Source: Micromonospora echinospora (GTDB lineage: Bacteria; Actinomycetota; Actinomycetes; Mycobacteriales; Micromonosporaceae). From it: DNA of 64,000 nucleotides. Of this stretch, positions 1 to 9,100 are shown piece after piece. Both the position numbers and the translations under genes were made by a program. The stretch covers positions 3,622,001 to 3,686,000 of the forward strand of contig NZ_JACHJC010000001.1 in NCBI RefSeq assembly GCF_014203425.1. The letters run 5' to 3'. How positions within the stretch are numbered: position 1 is the stretch's first letter; each line of letters opens with the position of its first letter. Below the pieces are notes generated by a model. That model did no database searches. It had not been told where the DNA came from and saw only the letters and a list, made by a program, of their open reading frames with translations.

Positions 1-390
1 GCGCCCGCCTCGCCCGAGCCGGACCGGGCCGCCGACGCCCCCGGCCCGGTGGTGCTGGGACTGTCGGCGGGCAGCCCGGCGGCGTTGCGGGAACTGGCCC
101 GGCGGCTGGCCGCACGGCTGGCCGAGGGCGACCTCGCGGTGGCCGACGTGGCGCACACGCTCGCCGTGGGACGGCGGCGGCTGGCGTACCGGGACGCGGT
201 CGGATGCGCCGACGCCGGGGAGGCGGTGCGCCGGCTCACCGCGCTCGCGTCGGGCGGCCCGGCCGCCGAGGACGACGCCGCCCGCTCCTGGCGTGCCGCC
301 GGTGACCTGCCCGTGACGCCGGGCCGGCGGGTGCAGCTGCCCGGCTACCCGTTCCGGCGCACCCGGCACTGGATCGAGGCACGGCGATGA
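1..390 (+). CDS. Polyketide synthase C-terminus, ketosynthase linker without AT (partial)
   Basis: The frame is open to the left edge, so only the last 129 residues are visible. It shows the alpha/beta linker that follows a ketosynthase (GLSAGSPAALRELARRL) and then, with only a short gap, the post-AT motif VQLPGYPFRRTRHW, after which the protein stops. In a normal cis-AT PKS roughly 300 residues of acyltransferase separate these two elements, so this ketosynthase lacks an AT and the chain ends without a carrier protein. Such endings are typical of split or AT-less modules. The stop overlaps the next gene by 4 bp (ATGA), showing a continuous operon. The ketosynthase itself is outside the window and is inferred. 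Confidence 0.8.
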   Translation, partial: APASPEPDRAADAPGPVVLGLSAGSPAALRELARRLAARLAEGDLAVADVAHTLAVGRRRLAYRDAVGCADAGEAVRRLTALASGGPAAEDDAARSWRAAGDLPVTPGRRVQLPGYPFRRTRHWIEARR

Positions 391-3300
391 ACGGTCCCGA
401 GCTGCCCTACCCCGAGGTGTGCCTGCCCGACCTGGTCGCCGCGCACGCCCGGCGGCGTCCCGACGCCCCGGCCGTGGTGCAGGGCGGCCAGACGCTGAGC
501 TACGCCGGCCTGGTCGGCCGGGCCGCCGCGCTCGCCGCATCGCTGCGCGCGCACGGCATCGGCCCGGACGACCTCGTCGGGGTCTGCGTCGACCGCCGTC
601 CGGACCTGGTGGTCGCGCTGCTCGGCGTGCAGGCGGCCGGCGCCGGGTACGTCCCGCTCGACCCGGCGCTGCCGACCGGACGGCTGCGCGAGCTGTCCAC
701 CGAGGCCCGCCTGCGCGTCGTCGTGGGTACCCCCGCCACCGCCGCCGAGGCGTTCACCGGCCTGACCGTGCAGGGCGTGCCCGCCGGGACGGCGCCCTGG
801 CAGCCGACCCCGGCGACGCTGTCCACCACGGCGTACGCGATGTTCACGTCCGGGTCGACCGGGCAGCCGAAGGGCGCGGTGATCGAGCACCGGGCGCTGA
901 CCGAGAAGGTCACCTCCATCGCGCAGTTCTCCGGGTTCGACGCGGCGACCCGGTGCCTGGCCTTCGCCTCGATCGGGTTCGACGCGTCGGTGGCCGACAT
1001 GCTCGCCCCGCTCGCCGCCGGCAGCACCGTGGTGCTCGCCGGTGACGCCGAACGGGCCGACCCGGCGCGCCTCTACCGGGTCTGTGCCGGCCAGGACGTC
1101 GACGTCGTGGTGCTGCCGCCGCCGATCCTGCCGCTGCTCGACCCGGCCCGGCTGCCCGGCGTACGGCTGGTCGTCACCGGCGGCGAGGCGACCGGCCCGG
1201 AGCAGGTCGGCCGCTGGACCGCGGGTGGCCGCCGCTTCATCAGCGTGTACGGCCCGACCGAGGCGACGGTGCTGGTGACGTGGTTCGAGGGCAGCGGCGA
1301 CTGGACCCGGCCCATCCCGATCGGCCGGCCCGCCGCCAACCACCGCATCCACCTCGTCGACGACGATCTGCGCGAGGTCGGTCCGGGCGAGATCGGCGAG
1401 GTGCTCGCCGGTGGACCCGGCCTCGGCCGCGGCTACCTGTCCGACGCCGCCCGCACCGCGCAGCGGTTCGTCCCCGACCCGTTCTCCGGCCGGCCCGGCC
1501 AGCGGCTCTACCGCACCGGTGACCTGGCCCGGTGGTTGCCGGACGGGAACCTGGAGTTCCTCGGCCGGGCCGACCGGCAGGTCAAGATCCGCGGGCAGCG
1601 GATCGAACTGGGCGAGGTCGAGGCCGTGCTGCGCCGCCACCCCGATGTCGACCTCGCCAACGTCCAGGTCCGCGTCGGCCCCGGCGGCCAGGAGCTCGTC
1701 GCGTACGTGGCCACCGGCCTGGACGTGACCGAGCTGCGCGCCTACTGCGCCCGGCTGCTGCCGCCCGCCGCCGTACCGGCGCGGATGCACACCATGGCCG
1801 CGCTGCCGATCACCATCAACGGCAAGATCGACACCGAGCGGCTGGCCGCGCTCGACACCGCCGGATCCGCCCCGGCGCCGGGCGGCGAGGCGCCCGCCAC
1901 CGACACCGAACGCCTCGTCGCGCAGGCGTGGGCGGCGCTGCTGGACGTGCCGGCCGTCGGCCGCGACGACGACTTCTTCCACCACGGCGGACACTCGATC
2001 ACTGCCATGCGGCTGGTCGCCGACCTACGTGAACGGCTGGGCCGGGACCTCGCGATCGAGGACGTGCTGGTCGGGCGGACGCCACGCGGCATCGCCGCCC
2101 GCGCCGACGCCGCCGCCGGAACCGGCCCGGCCACCGCCGTCCGGGGACGGCCACCGGCTCCGTCCCCGGCGCAGCAGCGGCTGTGGTTCCTCGACCGCTA
2201 CTTCCCGGCCGCCGCGTCGGCGTACAACGTCGCCTTCGCCGAACGGCTCACCGGCCCGCTCGACGTCGCGGCGCTCGCCACCGCGCTCACCGCCGTCGCG
2301 GACCGCCAGCAGATCCTGCGCTGGCGCATCCCGGACCGTGACGGCGTCCCGTACGCCGTCGCCGACCCGTCCACGCCGGTGCCGCTGCCCGTGCGCGAGC
2401 TGCCCCCGGGCACGGACCTCGCCACCCACCTCGCGGCGGGCGCGGCGACACCGTTCACGCTGGCCACCGACACGCTGTGGCGGGCCGAGCTGATCCGCAC
2501 CGGCGCCGACGAGCACGTGCTCGCCGTCTACGCCCACCACGCCGTGTTCGACGGCTGGTCCCAGTCGCTGTTCTACGCCGACCTCGCCACCGCGTACCGG
2601 GCCGCGCTCGGCGACGGGCCGCCGCTGCCGCCGTTGCCCGCCACCTACGGCGACTACGTCGCCTGGCGCGCCGACCGGGCCCGGCGCCGCGCCGAGGCGG
2701 ACCTCGACTGGTGGCTGGAGCACCTGACCGGGGCGCCGGTGGTGGTGCAGCTGCCCGGGGGACGGGACCGGCCCGCCGAGCAGACGTACACCAGCGCGAC
2801 AGTGAGCACCCGGCTGGACCCGGCAGCCACTACCGCCCTGACCGACCTCGCCGCCGGGCTCGGCGCGACCCCCGCCGCCGCCGTGCTCGCCGCGTTCGCG
2901 CTGGTGCTGGCCCGGCGCACCGGCCTGGCCGACCTGGTCGTCGGCACCCCCACGGTGGACCGGCGCGTCGCCGACTTCGAGCCGATGGTCGGCTTCTTCA
3001 TCGAGATCGCGCCACTGCGGCTGCGGCAGACCCCCGGGGCGGGCTTCGCCGAGCACGTCCGCGCCGCCTGGGAGGAACTGCTCGCCGCGCTCGCCCACCC
3101 GGAGGCGCCTGTGGAACGCGTCGTCGGCGGCCTCGGGCTGGGCGGCCTGCTGGACCGCAGCCCGCTGGTGCAGGTGCTGTTCAACATGTACACCTTCGAC
3201 GAGCCCCGGCTGGACCTGGCCGGGCTGACCGACGAGCCGGTGCCGGTGCCCGCGCCCGGATCCCCGTTCGACCTCACGCTCTACGGCGTCACCCGGGACG

Positions 3301-3872
3301 GGCGGCTGCGCGTGGAGATCGTCTTCAATCCGGACGTCTACGGCGAAGCCCTGATCGCGGCAGTGCTCGGCGACGTCGAGCGGCTGCTGCGAGCCGGCGC
3401 CGCCGACCCCCGGCGGGCGGTGTCCGAGCTGCCCGCCTTCACCGCCGTCCCGGCCGGGACACCGGGTGACGTGCCCCGGGCCGTCCGCATCACCCGGACC
3501 GTGGGCCGGGCGAGCGCGACCGCCGCACGCCCGGCCACCGCCACCGAGCGGCAGATCGCGTCGGTCTGGTGCAACGTGCTCGGCGTACCGGAGGTGGCGG
3601 CGACTGACAGCTTCTTCGACGTCGGCGGCGGTTCGCTCGCCGTCGCCGTCGTGCAGCGGCAACTCAACCGGCTGCTCGGCACGAACCTGCGGGTCGTGGA
3701 CCTGTTCCACCACCCGACAGTCCGTACGCTCGCGGCGCACCTGGACAGCGTCCGGGCGTCGTCGCCGGCCGAGGACGCCGAGGACGAGGCGGTGGCCCGG
3801 GCCGCGCGGCGGGGCGCCGTGCGCCGTCAGCGTGTGCAGCGCCGCCCGGCCGTGGAGGACGATCAGCGGTGA
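387..3872 (+). CDS. Nonribosomal peptide synthetase, A-T-C-T
   Basis: The protein has 1161 residues with four domains. The adenylation domain (about 15-480) shows TSGSTGQPKG, FDASVADM, YGPTEAT and the GKI lysine. The first carrier domain (about 505-575) has its phosphopantetheine serine in HHGGHSI. The condensation domain (about 590-1020) has HHAVFDG near residue 714. The second carrier domain (about 1050-1120) has GGGSLAV. My hand-read specificity code is D-A-A-V-V-G-V-V-L-K, a hydrophobic-looking pocket that I cannot assign to a substrate. The A domain has no preceding C domain, so it is a possible loading module. The second carrier has no adenylation partner and must be loaded in trans or receive the chain otherwise. 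ATG start overlaps the upstream stop; the end overlaps the LanB-like gene. Confidence 0.93.
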   Translation: MNGPELPYPEVCLPDLVAAHARRRPDAPAVVQGGQTLSYAGLVGRAAALAASLRAHGIGPDDLVGVCVDRRPDLVVALLGVQAAGAGYVPLDPALPTGRLRELSTEARLRVVVGTPATAAEAFTGLTVQGVPAGTAPWQPTPATLSTTAYAMFTSGSTGQPKGAVIEHRALTEKVTSIAQFSGFDAATRCLAFASIGFDASVADMLAPLAAGSTVVLAGDAERADPARLYRVCAGQDVDVVVLPPPILPLLDPARLPGVRLVVTGGEATGPEQVGRWTAGGRRFISVYGPTEATVLVTWFEGSGDWTRPIPIGRPAANHRIHLVDDDLREVGPGEIGEVLAGGPGLGRGYLSDAARTAQRFVPDPFSGRPGQRLYRTGDLARWLPDGNLEFLGRADRQVKIRGQRIELGEVEAVLRRHPDVDLANVQVRVGPGGQELVAYVATGLDVTELRAYCARLLPPAAVPARMHTMAALPITINGKIDTERLAALDTAGSAPAPGGEAPATDTERLVAQAWAALLDVPAVGRDDDFFHHGGHSITAMRLVADLRERLGRDLAIEDVLVGRTPRGIAARADAAAGTGPATAVRGRPPAPSPAQQRLWFLDRYFPAAASAYNVAFAERLTGPLDVAALATALTAVADRQQILRWRIPDRDGVPYAVADPSTPVPLPVRELPPGTDLATHLAAGAATPFTLATDTLWRAELIRTGADEHVLAVYAHHAVFDGWSQSLFYADLATAYRAALGDGPPLPPLPATYGDYVAWRADRARRRAEADLDWWLEHLTGAPVVVQLPGGRDRPAEQTYTSATVSTRLDPAATTALTDLAAGLGATPAAAVLAAFALVLARRTGLADLVVGTPTVDRRVADFEPMVGFFIEIAPLRLRQTPGAGFAEHVRAAWEELLAALAHPEAPVERVVGGLGLGGLLDRSPLVQVLFNMYTFDEPRLDLAGLTDEPVPVPAPGSPFDLTLYGVTRDGRLRVEIVFNPDVYGEALIAAVLGDVERLLRAGAADPRRAVSELPAFTAVPAGTPGDVPRAVRITRTVGRASATAARPATATERQIASVWCNVLGVPEVAATDSFFDVGGGSLAVAVVQRQLNRLLGTNLRVVDLFHHPTVRTLAAHLDSVRASSPAEDAEDEAVARAARRGAVRRQRVQRRPAVEDDQR

Positions 3873-6184
3873 CGCATCTGGTTCCCCTCGGTGACACCGG
3901 CTGGTCGGTGTGGCGCGACGTGCTGCTGCGGAGCGCCGGGTTCCCCGCCGACGGACTGGACCGCTTCGCCGCGCCGGACTGCGCCGACGCCGCCGACCGC
4001 CACCTCGCCGGTGACCTGGACGCCTCCGCGTTCAGCGCCGCGTACGCCGACGCCACCCGGGCGTCCTCGGCGGCGGTGTGCGAGGTCGCCGCCGACCCGC
4101 TGTTCCGGGAGGCCGTCGCCTGGCAGAACCCGGAGGCGCTCGTCGCGCTGGACGGGCTGCTCCGCGACGGCCCGGACGCGCCCCGCAACGTACGCCGCCG
4201 GGGCCGGGAGAACGTCGTCGCCGGGTACTGGCAGCGCTACGTCGCCAAGTGCGAGACCATCGGCTTCTTCGGGCCGGTGTGCTGGGGAACCGTGGAGCCA
4301 GGCCCGCCCGGCGTCGTCGCCACATCCGGCCCCGGCCTGCTCCGCCGCCGCGCCGTCCAACTCGAGTACTGGGCGCTCGCCGCGTACGCAAACCGCCTGG
4401 CGGCGGATCCGGAGGTGCGGCGATGGCTGGCCCCGGCCCGGGCGCCGCACGTGCACCTGGACGGGCGGGTCGTGCACCGGCCCGCCCAGCGCCCGGCGCC
4501 GGTGTCGCTCACCGAGTCGACCGCGCTGCTGCGGTGCGACGGCATCCGCCCGGCCCGGGACATCGTCGACGACCTGGTGGCCGACCGGCAGACCGGCGTA
4601 CGCCGGGCCGAGGAGGGCTTCCTGCTGCTGGCGCACCTGGTCGAGCGGGGCCTGCTGCGCTGGGACTTCGACCTGCCACAGGGGTTCGTCGCCCAGGAGT
4701 GCCTGCGCGAGCGGATCGAGGCGATCGGCGACCCGGAGTGCCGCAAGGAGGCCCTCGCCGGGCTGGACCGGCTGGCCACCGCCCGCACCCGCGTCGCCGA
4801 CGCCGCCGGTGACCCCGCCGCGCTGGCCGGCGTGCTGTCCGCCCTGGACGCCGAGTTCACCGCGCTCACCGGGCTGCCGCCGCGCCGCCGGGCCGGGCAG
4901 AACTACGCCGGGCGGGCGCTGTGCCACGAGGAGACCGTCCGCGACGTGGAGCTGACCGTCGGCGCCGGAGTGCTCGACGCACTCGCCCCGGCGCTGGACC
5001 TGCCGTTGCGCGCGGCGCGCTGGCTCACCGCCGAACTGGCCACGGCGTACGGCGACGCGCTGCGCGACCTGTACGCCGATCTGAGCGGCGACGGGCCGGT
5101 CCGGCTCGGTGACCTGTGGTTCGTCGCCCAGGGGCCGCTGTTCGGGCCCGGTGACCGGCCCGTCGACCGGGTCGCCGGCGAGTTCGCCGCCCGCTGGGAA
5201 CGGGTGCTCGGGCTGGCCGATCTGCCGGCCGGGGCGGCGCGCCTGGACCTCGGCTCGACCGAGCTGGCGCCCCGGGTGGCCGAGCAGTTCCCGGCGACCC
5301 GTCCCGGGTGGAGCGCGGGCCGGGTGCACAGCCCCGACCTGCAACTGTTCGCCGAGTCACCGCAGGCGCTCGCCGCCGGCGAGTTCGGGGCGGTGCTCGG
5401 CGAGCTGCACGCCGCGTACGCCACGTTCAACGCCGAGCTGTTCACGCACTGCCATCCCGACCTGGACCGGCTGCGGCGCGCGTACGCGGCCGACCTCGGC
5501 ACCGGGCGGCTGCGCCCGCTCTACCCGGTCGACTTCCCCCGCGTCGGCGGACGGCTCTCGGCGTCCCTGTCCGGGCCGGACGACTACCGGCTCGCGTTCG
5601 CCGACGCGCCGGGCGCCCCGCGGGACCGGCTCGTGCCGGCGAACGCGGCGATCGTGTCCGAGGTGGACGGCGTGCTGGTGGCGACCGGGCCGGACGGCGC
5701 GCGCTGGCCGCTCGTGGAGGTGTTCTCCGACCTGATCGCGGTGCACGCCGGTGACGCGTTCAAGCTGATGACCGACCGCCCGCACAGTCCTCGGATCACT
5801 GTGGACCGGCTCGTGCTCCACCGGGAGACCTGGCGCACCACGGTCGGGGCGTCGGGTCTGACGGACGCCGCCGACCAGGCGCAGCGCTACCTCGCGGTAC
5901 GCCGCTGGCGCGCGGCGCTGGGCCTGCCGGAGCGGGTCTTCGTCCGGGTGGCCACCGAACTCAAACCCGCCTACGTGGACCTGACCAGCCCGCTCTACGC
6001 CAACCGGCTCTGCCTGCTGCTGCGCGCCGCCCGGCGGGCCGAGGGCGACGAGGTCACTGTGACGGTGTCGGAGCTGCTGCCCGCGCTCGGGCAGGCGTGG
6101 TTGCCCGACGGCGCGGGCCGCCGCTACGTCAGCGAACTGCGCCTGCACATCAGCGATTCGGCCGAGGCGGAGGTCATGGCGTGA
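3869..6184 (+). CDS. LanB-type lantibiotic dehydratase N-domain protein, first copy
   Basis: This 771-residue protein matches the Lant_dehydr_N family (glutamylation half of LanB). It has the basic stretch RNVRRRGREN followed by YWQRYVAKCETIGFFGP near residue 120, which corresponds to the RTTPFG region of LanB. In its last third are PRITVDRLVLHRETWR and YLAVRRWRAALGLPERVFV. In LanB enzymes this domain transfers glutamate from Glu-tRNA to Ser/Thr of a precursor peptide; in PEARL enzymes it adds an amino acid from aminoacyl-tRNA to a peptide. It stops where the roughly 300-residue elimination domain (Lant_dehydr_C) would begin, and no such domain or precursor peptide is visible in the window. 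It overlaps both neighbouring NRPS/PKS genes by 4 bp, so it is co-translated with the assembly line. Action on a carrier-bound Ser/Thr or amine is my inference. Confidence 0.85.
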   Translation: MTHLVPLGDTGWSVWRDVLLRSAGFPADGLDRFAAPDCADAADRHLAGDLDASAFSAAYADATRASSAAVCEVAADPLFREAVAWQNPEALVALDGLLRDGPDAPRNVRRRGRENVVAGYWQRYVAKCETIGFFGPVCWGTVEPGPPGVVATSGPGLLRRRAVQLEYWALAAYANRLAADPEVRRWLAPARAPHVHLDGRVVHRPAQRPAPVSLTESTALLRCDGIRPARDIVDDLVADRQTGVRRAEEGFLLLAHLVERGLLRWDFDLPQGFVAQECLRERIEAIGDPECRKEALAGLDRLATARTRVADAAGDPAALAGVLSALDAEFTALTGLPPRRRAGQNYAGRALCHEETVRDVELTVGAGVLDALAPALDLPLRAARWLTAELATAYGDALRDLYADLSGDGPVRLGDLWFVAQGPLFGPGDRPVDRVAGEFAARWERVLGLADLPAGAARLDLGSTELAPRVAEQFPATRPGWSAGRVHSPDLQLFAESPQALAAGEFGAVLGELHAAYATFNAELFTHCHPDLDRLRRAYAADLGTGRLRPLYPVDFPRVGGRLSASLSGPDDYRLAFADAPGAPRDRLVPANAAIVSEVDGVLVATGPDGARWPLVEVFSDLIAVHAGDAFKLMTDRPHSPRITVDRLVLHRETWRTTVGASGLTDAADQAQRYLAVRRWRAALGLPERVFVRVATELKPAYVDLTSPLYANRLCLLLRAARRAEGDEVTVTVSELLPALGQAWLPDGAGRRYVSELRLHISDSAEAEVMA

Positions 6185-9100
6185 CGAACGAGACAGTGGA
6201 GCCGATCGCGATCGTCGGGCTCAGCCTGCGCGTACCCGGGGCGTCGTCGGCGGAGGAGTTCTGGCGCAACCTGGTCGTCGGCGCCGAGTCGCTCACCCGG
6301 TTCGGCCGGGCGGAGCTGCTGGCCCAGGGCGTCGCCGAGGAGCAGCTCGACGACCCGGCGTACGTGCCGGTGGCGGCCGTGCTCGACGGGGTCGACCAGT
6401 TCGACGCGGAGCTGTTCGGGATGAGCCCGCGCGACGCGGAGCTGACCGACCCGCAGCAGCGGCTGTTCCTGGAACACGCGCACGCCGCGCTCACCGACGC
6501 GGGCTGTGACCCGGCCCGCTACGACGGCGAGATCGGCGTCTACGCGGGCGGCAACGCCGACCTGTACCAGTGGCTCAACGTCCGGCGGAACCCGCAGGCC
6601 CTCGCGGACGCGGGCGAGTTGCGGGTGTCGCTCGGCAACAAGCCCGACTACCTGGCCAGCACGGTGGCGTTCCGGCTCGGCCTGCGCGGCCCGGCCCTGA
6701 CCGTGCAGACCGCCTGCTCGTCGTCGCTCGTCGCGGTGCACCTGGCGAGCGAGGCGCTGCGCAGCGGCGAGTGCGACACGGCGCTGGCCGGTGGCGTGTG
6801 CGTGGAGCTGCCGCACGCCGTCGGGTACGTCGCCGACGAGGGGTACACCTCCGCCGACGGGCACTGCCGCCCGTTCGACGCCCGCGCCGACGGCACCGTC
6901 TACGGCAGCGGCGTCGGTGTGGTCGTGCTGAAGCGGCTGTCCGACGCGCTCGCCGACGGCGACGACATCCGGGCGCTGATCATCGGCAACGCGGTGAACA
7001 ACGACGGCTCGACGAAGGCGAGCTTCACCGCGCCCAGCGTCACCGGGCAGGTGGAGGTCGTCACCCAGGCCCTCGCGGTTGCCGACGTTCCCCCGCGCTC
7101 GGTCGGCTACGTCGAGGCGCACGGCACCGGCACGGTCCTCGGCGACTCGATCGAGATAGCGGCGCTGAGCGCGGCCTACGGGCGGCGCGCCGCCGAGCGG
7201 GGCTGGTGCGGCGTCGGCTCCACGAAGGCCAACATCGGTCACCTCAGCGCGGCCGGCGGCGTGATCGGCCTGATCAAGACCGTGCTGTCGATGCGGCACC
7301 GGCTGATCCCGCCCAGCATCAACCACGACCGTCCGCACCCGGACATCGACATCGAGGCGAGCCCGTTCTACGTCGTGTCCACGCTGACCAAGTGGGAGCC
7401 GGAGGAGCAGCGGCCGCTGCGGGCCGGGGTCAGCTCGCTCGGTCTCGGCGGCACGAACGCGCACCTGGTGCTCCAGGAGGCGCCGCCGCGCGTACCCCCG
7501 GCGCCGGACTCCGGGGGCGGTGAGCTGCTCCAGGTGTCCGCCGCGACCCCGGCGGCGCTGGCCGCGGCGTGCGCCCGGCTGGCCGAGCGGCTCACCGGCG
7601 AGCCCGAGCTGGACCTGCGGGACGTGGCGTACACGTTGCGGGACGGCCGGCCGGCCTACCGGCACCGGGCCGCGGTCGTCGCGGTGGACCGGGCCCGGGC
7701 GGCCGCGGCGCTCACCGACCCGAAGCGCCGGGCCGGCGGCGACGCCGCGACCCCGCCCCGCGTGGGTCTGCTGCTCCCGGGCCAGGGTGCGCAGCACCCC
7801 GGCATGGGCGCGCGGCTGGCCGCTACCGAGCCGGTGTTCGCCGCCGCCGTCGACGAGTGCGCCGCGATCCTCGGCTGGGACGCAGGCGACATGATCTTCG
7901 ACGCCGGACCCGGCGCCGACGAGCGGCTCGCCGAACCGGCCGTGGCGCAACCCGCGCTGTTCGCCGTCGAGTACGCCCTCGCGACGCTGTGGCGGCACTG
8001 GGGCGTCACGCCCGCCGCGATGATCGGCCACTCCGTCGGCGAGCTGGTCGCCGCGACCGTGGCCGGGGTCTTCGACCTGCCCGACGCGCTGCGGCTCGCC
8101 GCCGCCCGGGGCCGCCTGGTCCAGGCCGCGCCGCAGGGCCGCATGCTCGCCGTGCAGCGCGGCGCCGAGGAGATCGCGCCGCTGCTGCCCGACGGCGTCG
8201 CCGTGGCGGTCAGCAACGGCCCGCAGACCTGCGTGCTGGCCGGCGCGCCGGAACCGGTCACCGCCGCCGCCGACGCGCTGCGCGAACGCGGCATCGGCTG
8301 CACGCTGCTGCGGTCGCCGTACGCGATGCACGTGCCGCTGCTGGAGCCGGTGCGCGACGAGTTCGCGGCGCTCGTCGCGGCGGTGCCGCGCCGGGCGCCG
8401 GACCTGACGGTGTTCTCCGCCGCGACCGCCGCGCCGTTCACCGACGCGCAGATCACCGACCCGGCGTACTGGGCCGGGCAGCTGTGCCGGACGGTGCGGT
8501 TCGGGGACACAGTGGCGGCGCTCGCCGCTACCGGCGCCGCCGACGACTGGCTGCTACTGGAGTGCGGCCCCGGCCGGCAACTCGCCGGACTCGCCCGGCT
8601 CAGCCTGCCGCAGGGGGCCCGGGCGCCGCTGCGCACGCTGCCCGCGCCGGGGGAGCGGCTGACCGACCGGCAGACCGCGTACGAGGCGGCGGGCCGGCTG
8701 TGGACCGCAGGGGTGCCGGTGCGCCTGCCCGCCTCCGGCACGCCGCGCCGGGTGCCGCTGCCGGGTTACCCGTACCAGCGGGCCCGGTACTGGATCGACC
8801 CCGCGCCGGTGGCCGCACCCGCCGAACCGGCCACCGACCGGCGGTACGACGACGGGGTGGTCGAGGTCCCGGTCTGGCGTCAACTGCCCGACACCGCGCC
8901 CGCCGGGGCACCCGGTCCGCTGCTGCTGTTCGCCTCCGGGGAGCGGGGCACGGCGCTCGCGGACCGGCTGCGCGAGCGCGGCGTGGACGTGACAGTGGTC
9001 CGTCCCGGGCCCGCCTTCGCGGTCCGCCCGGACGGCTTCCGGCTGCGTCCGACGAACGTCGCCGACCACCGGCGGCTGCTCGACGAGTGCGCCGACGACG

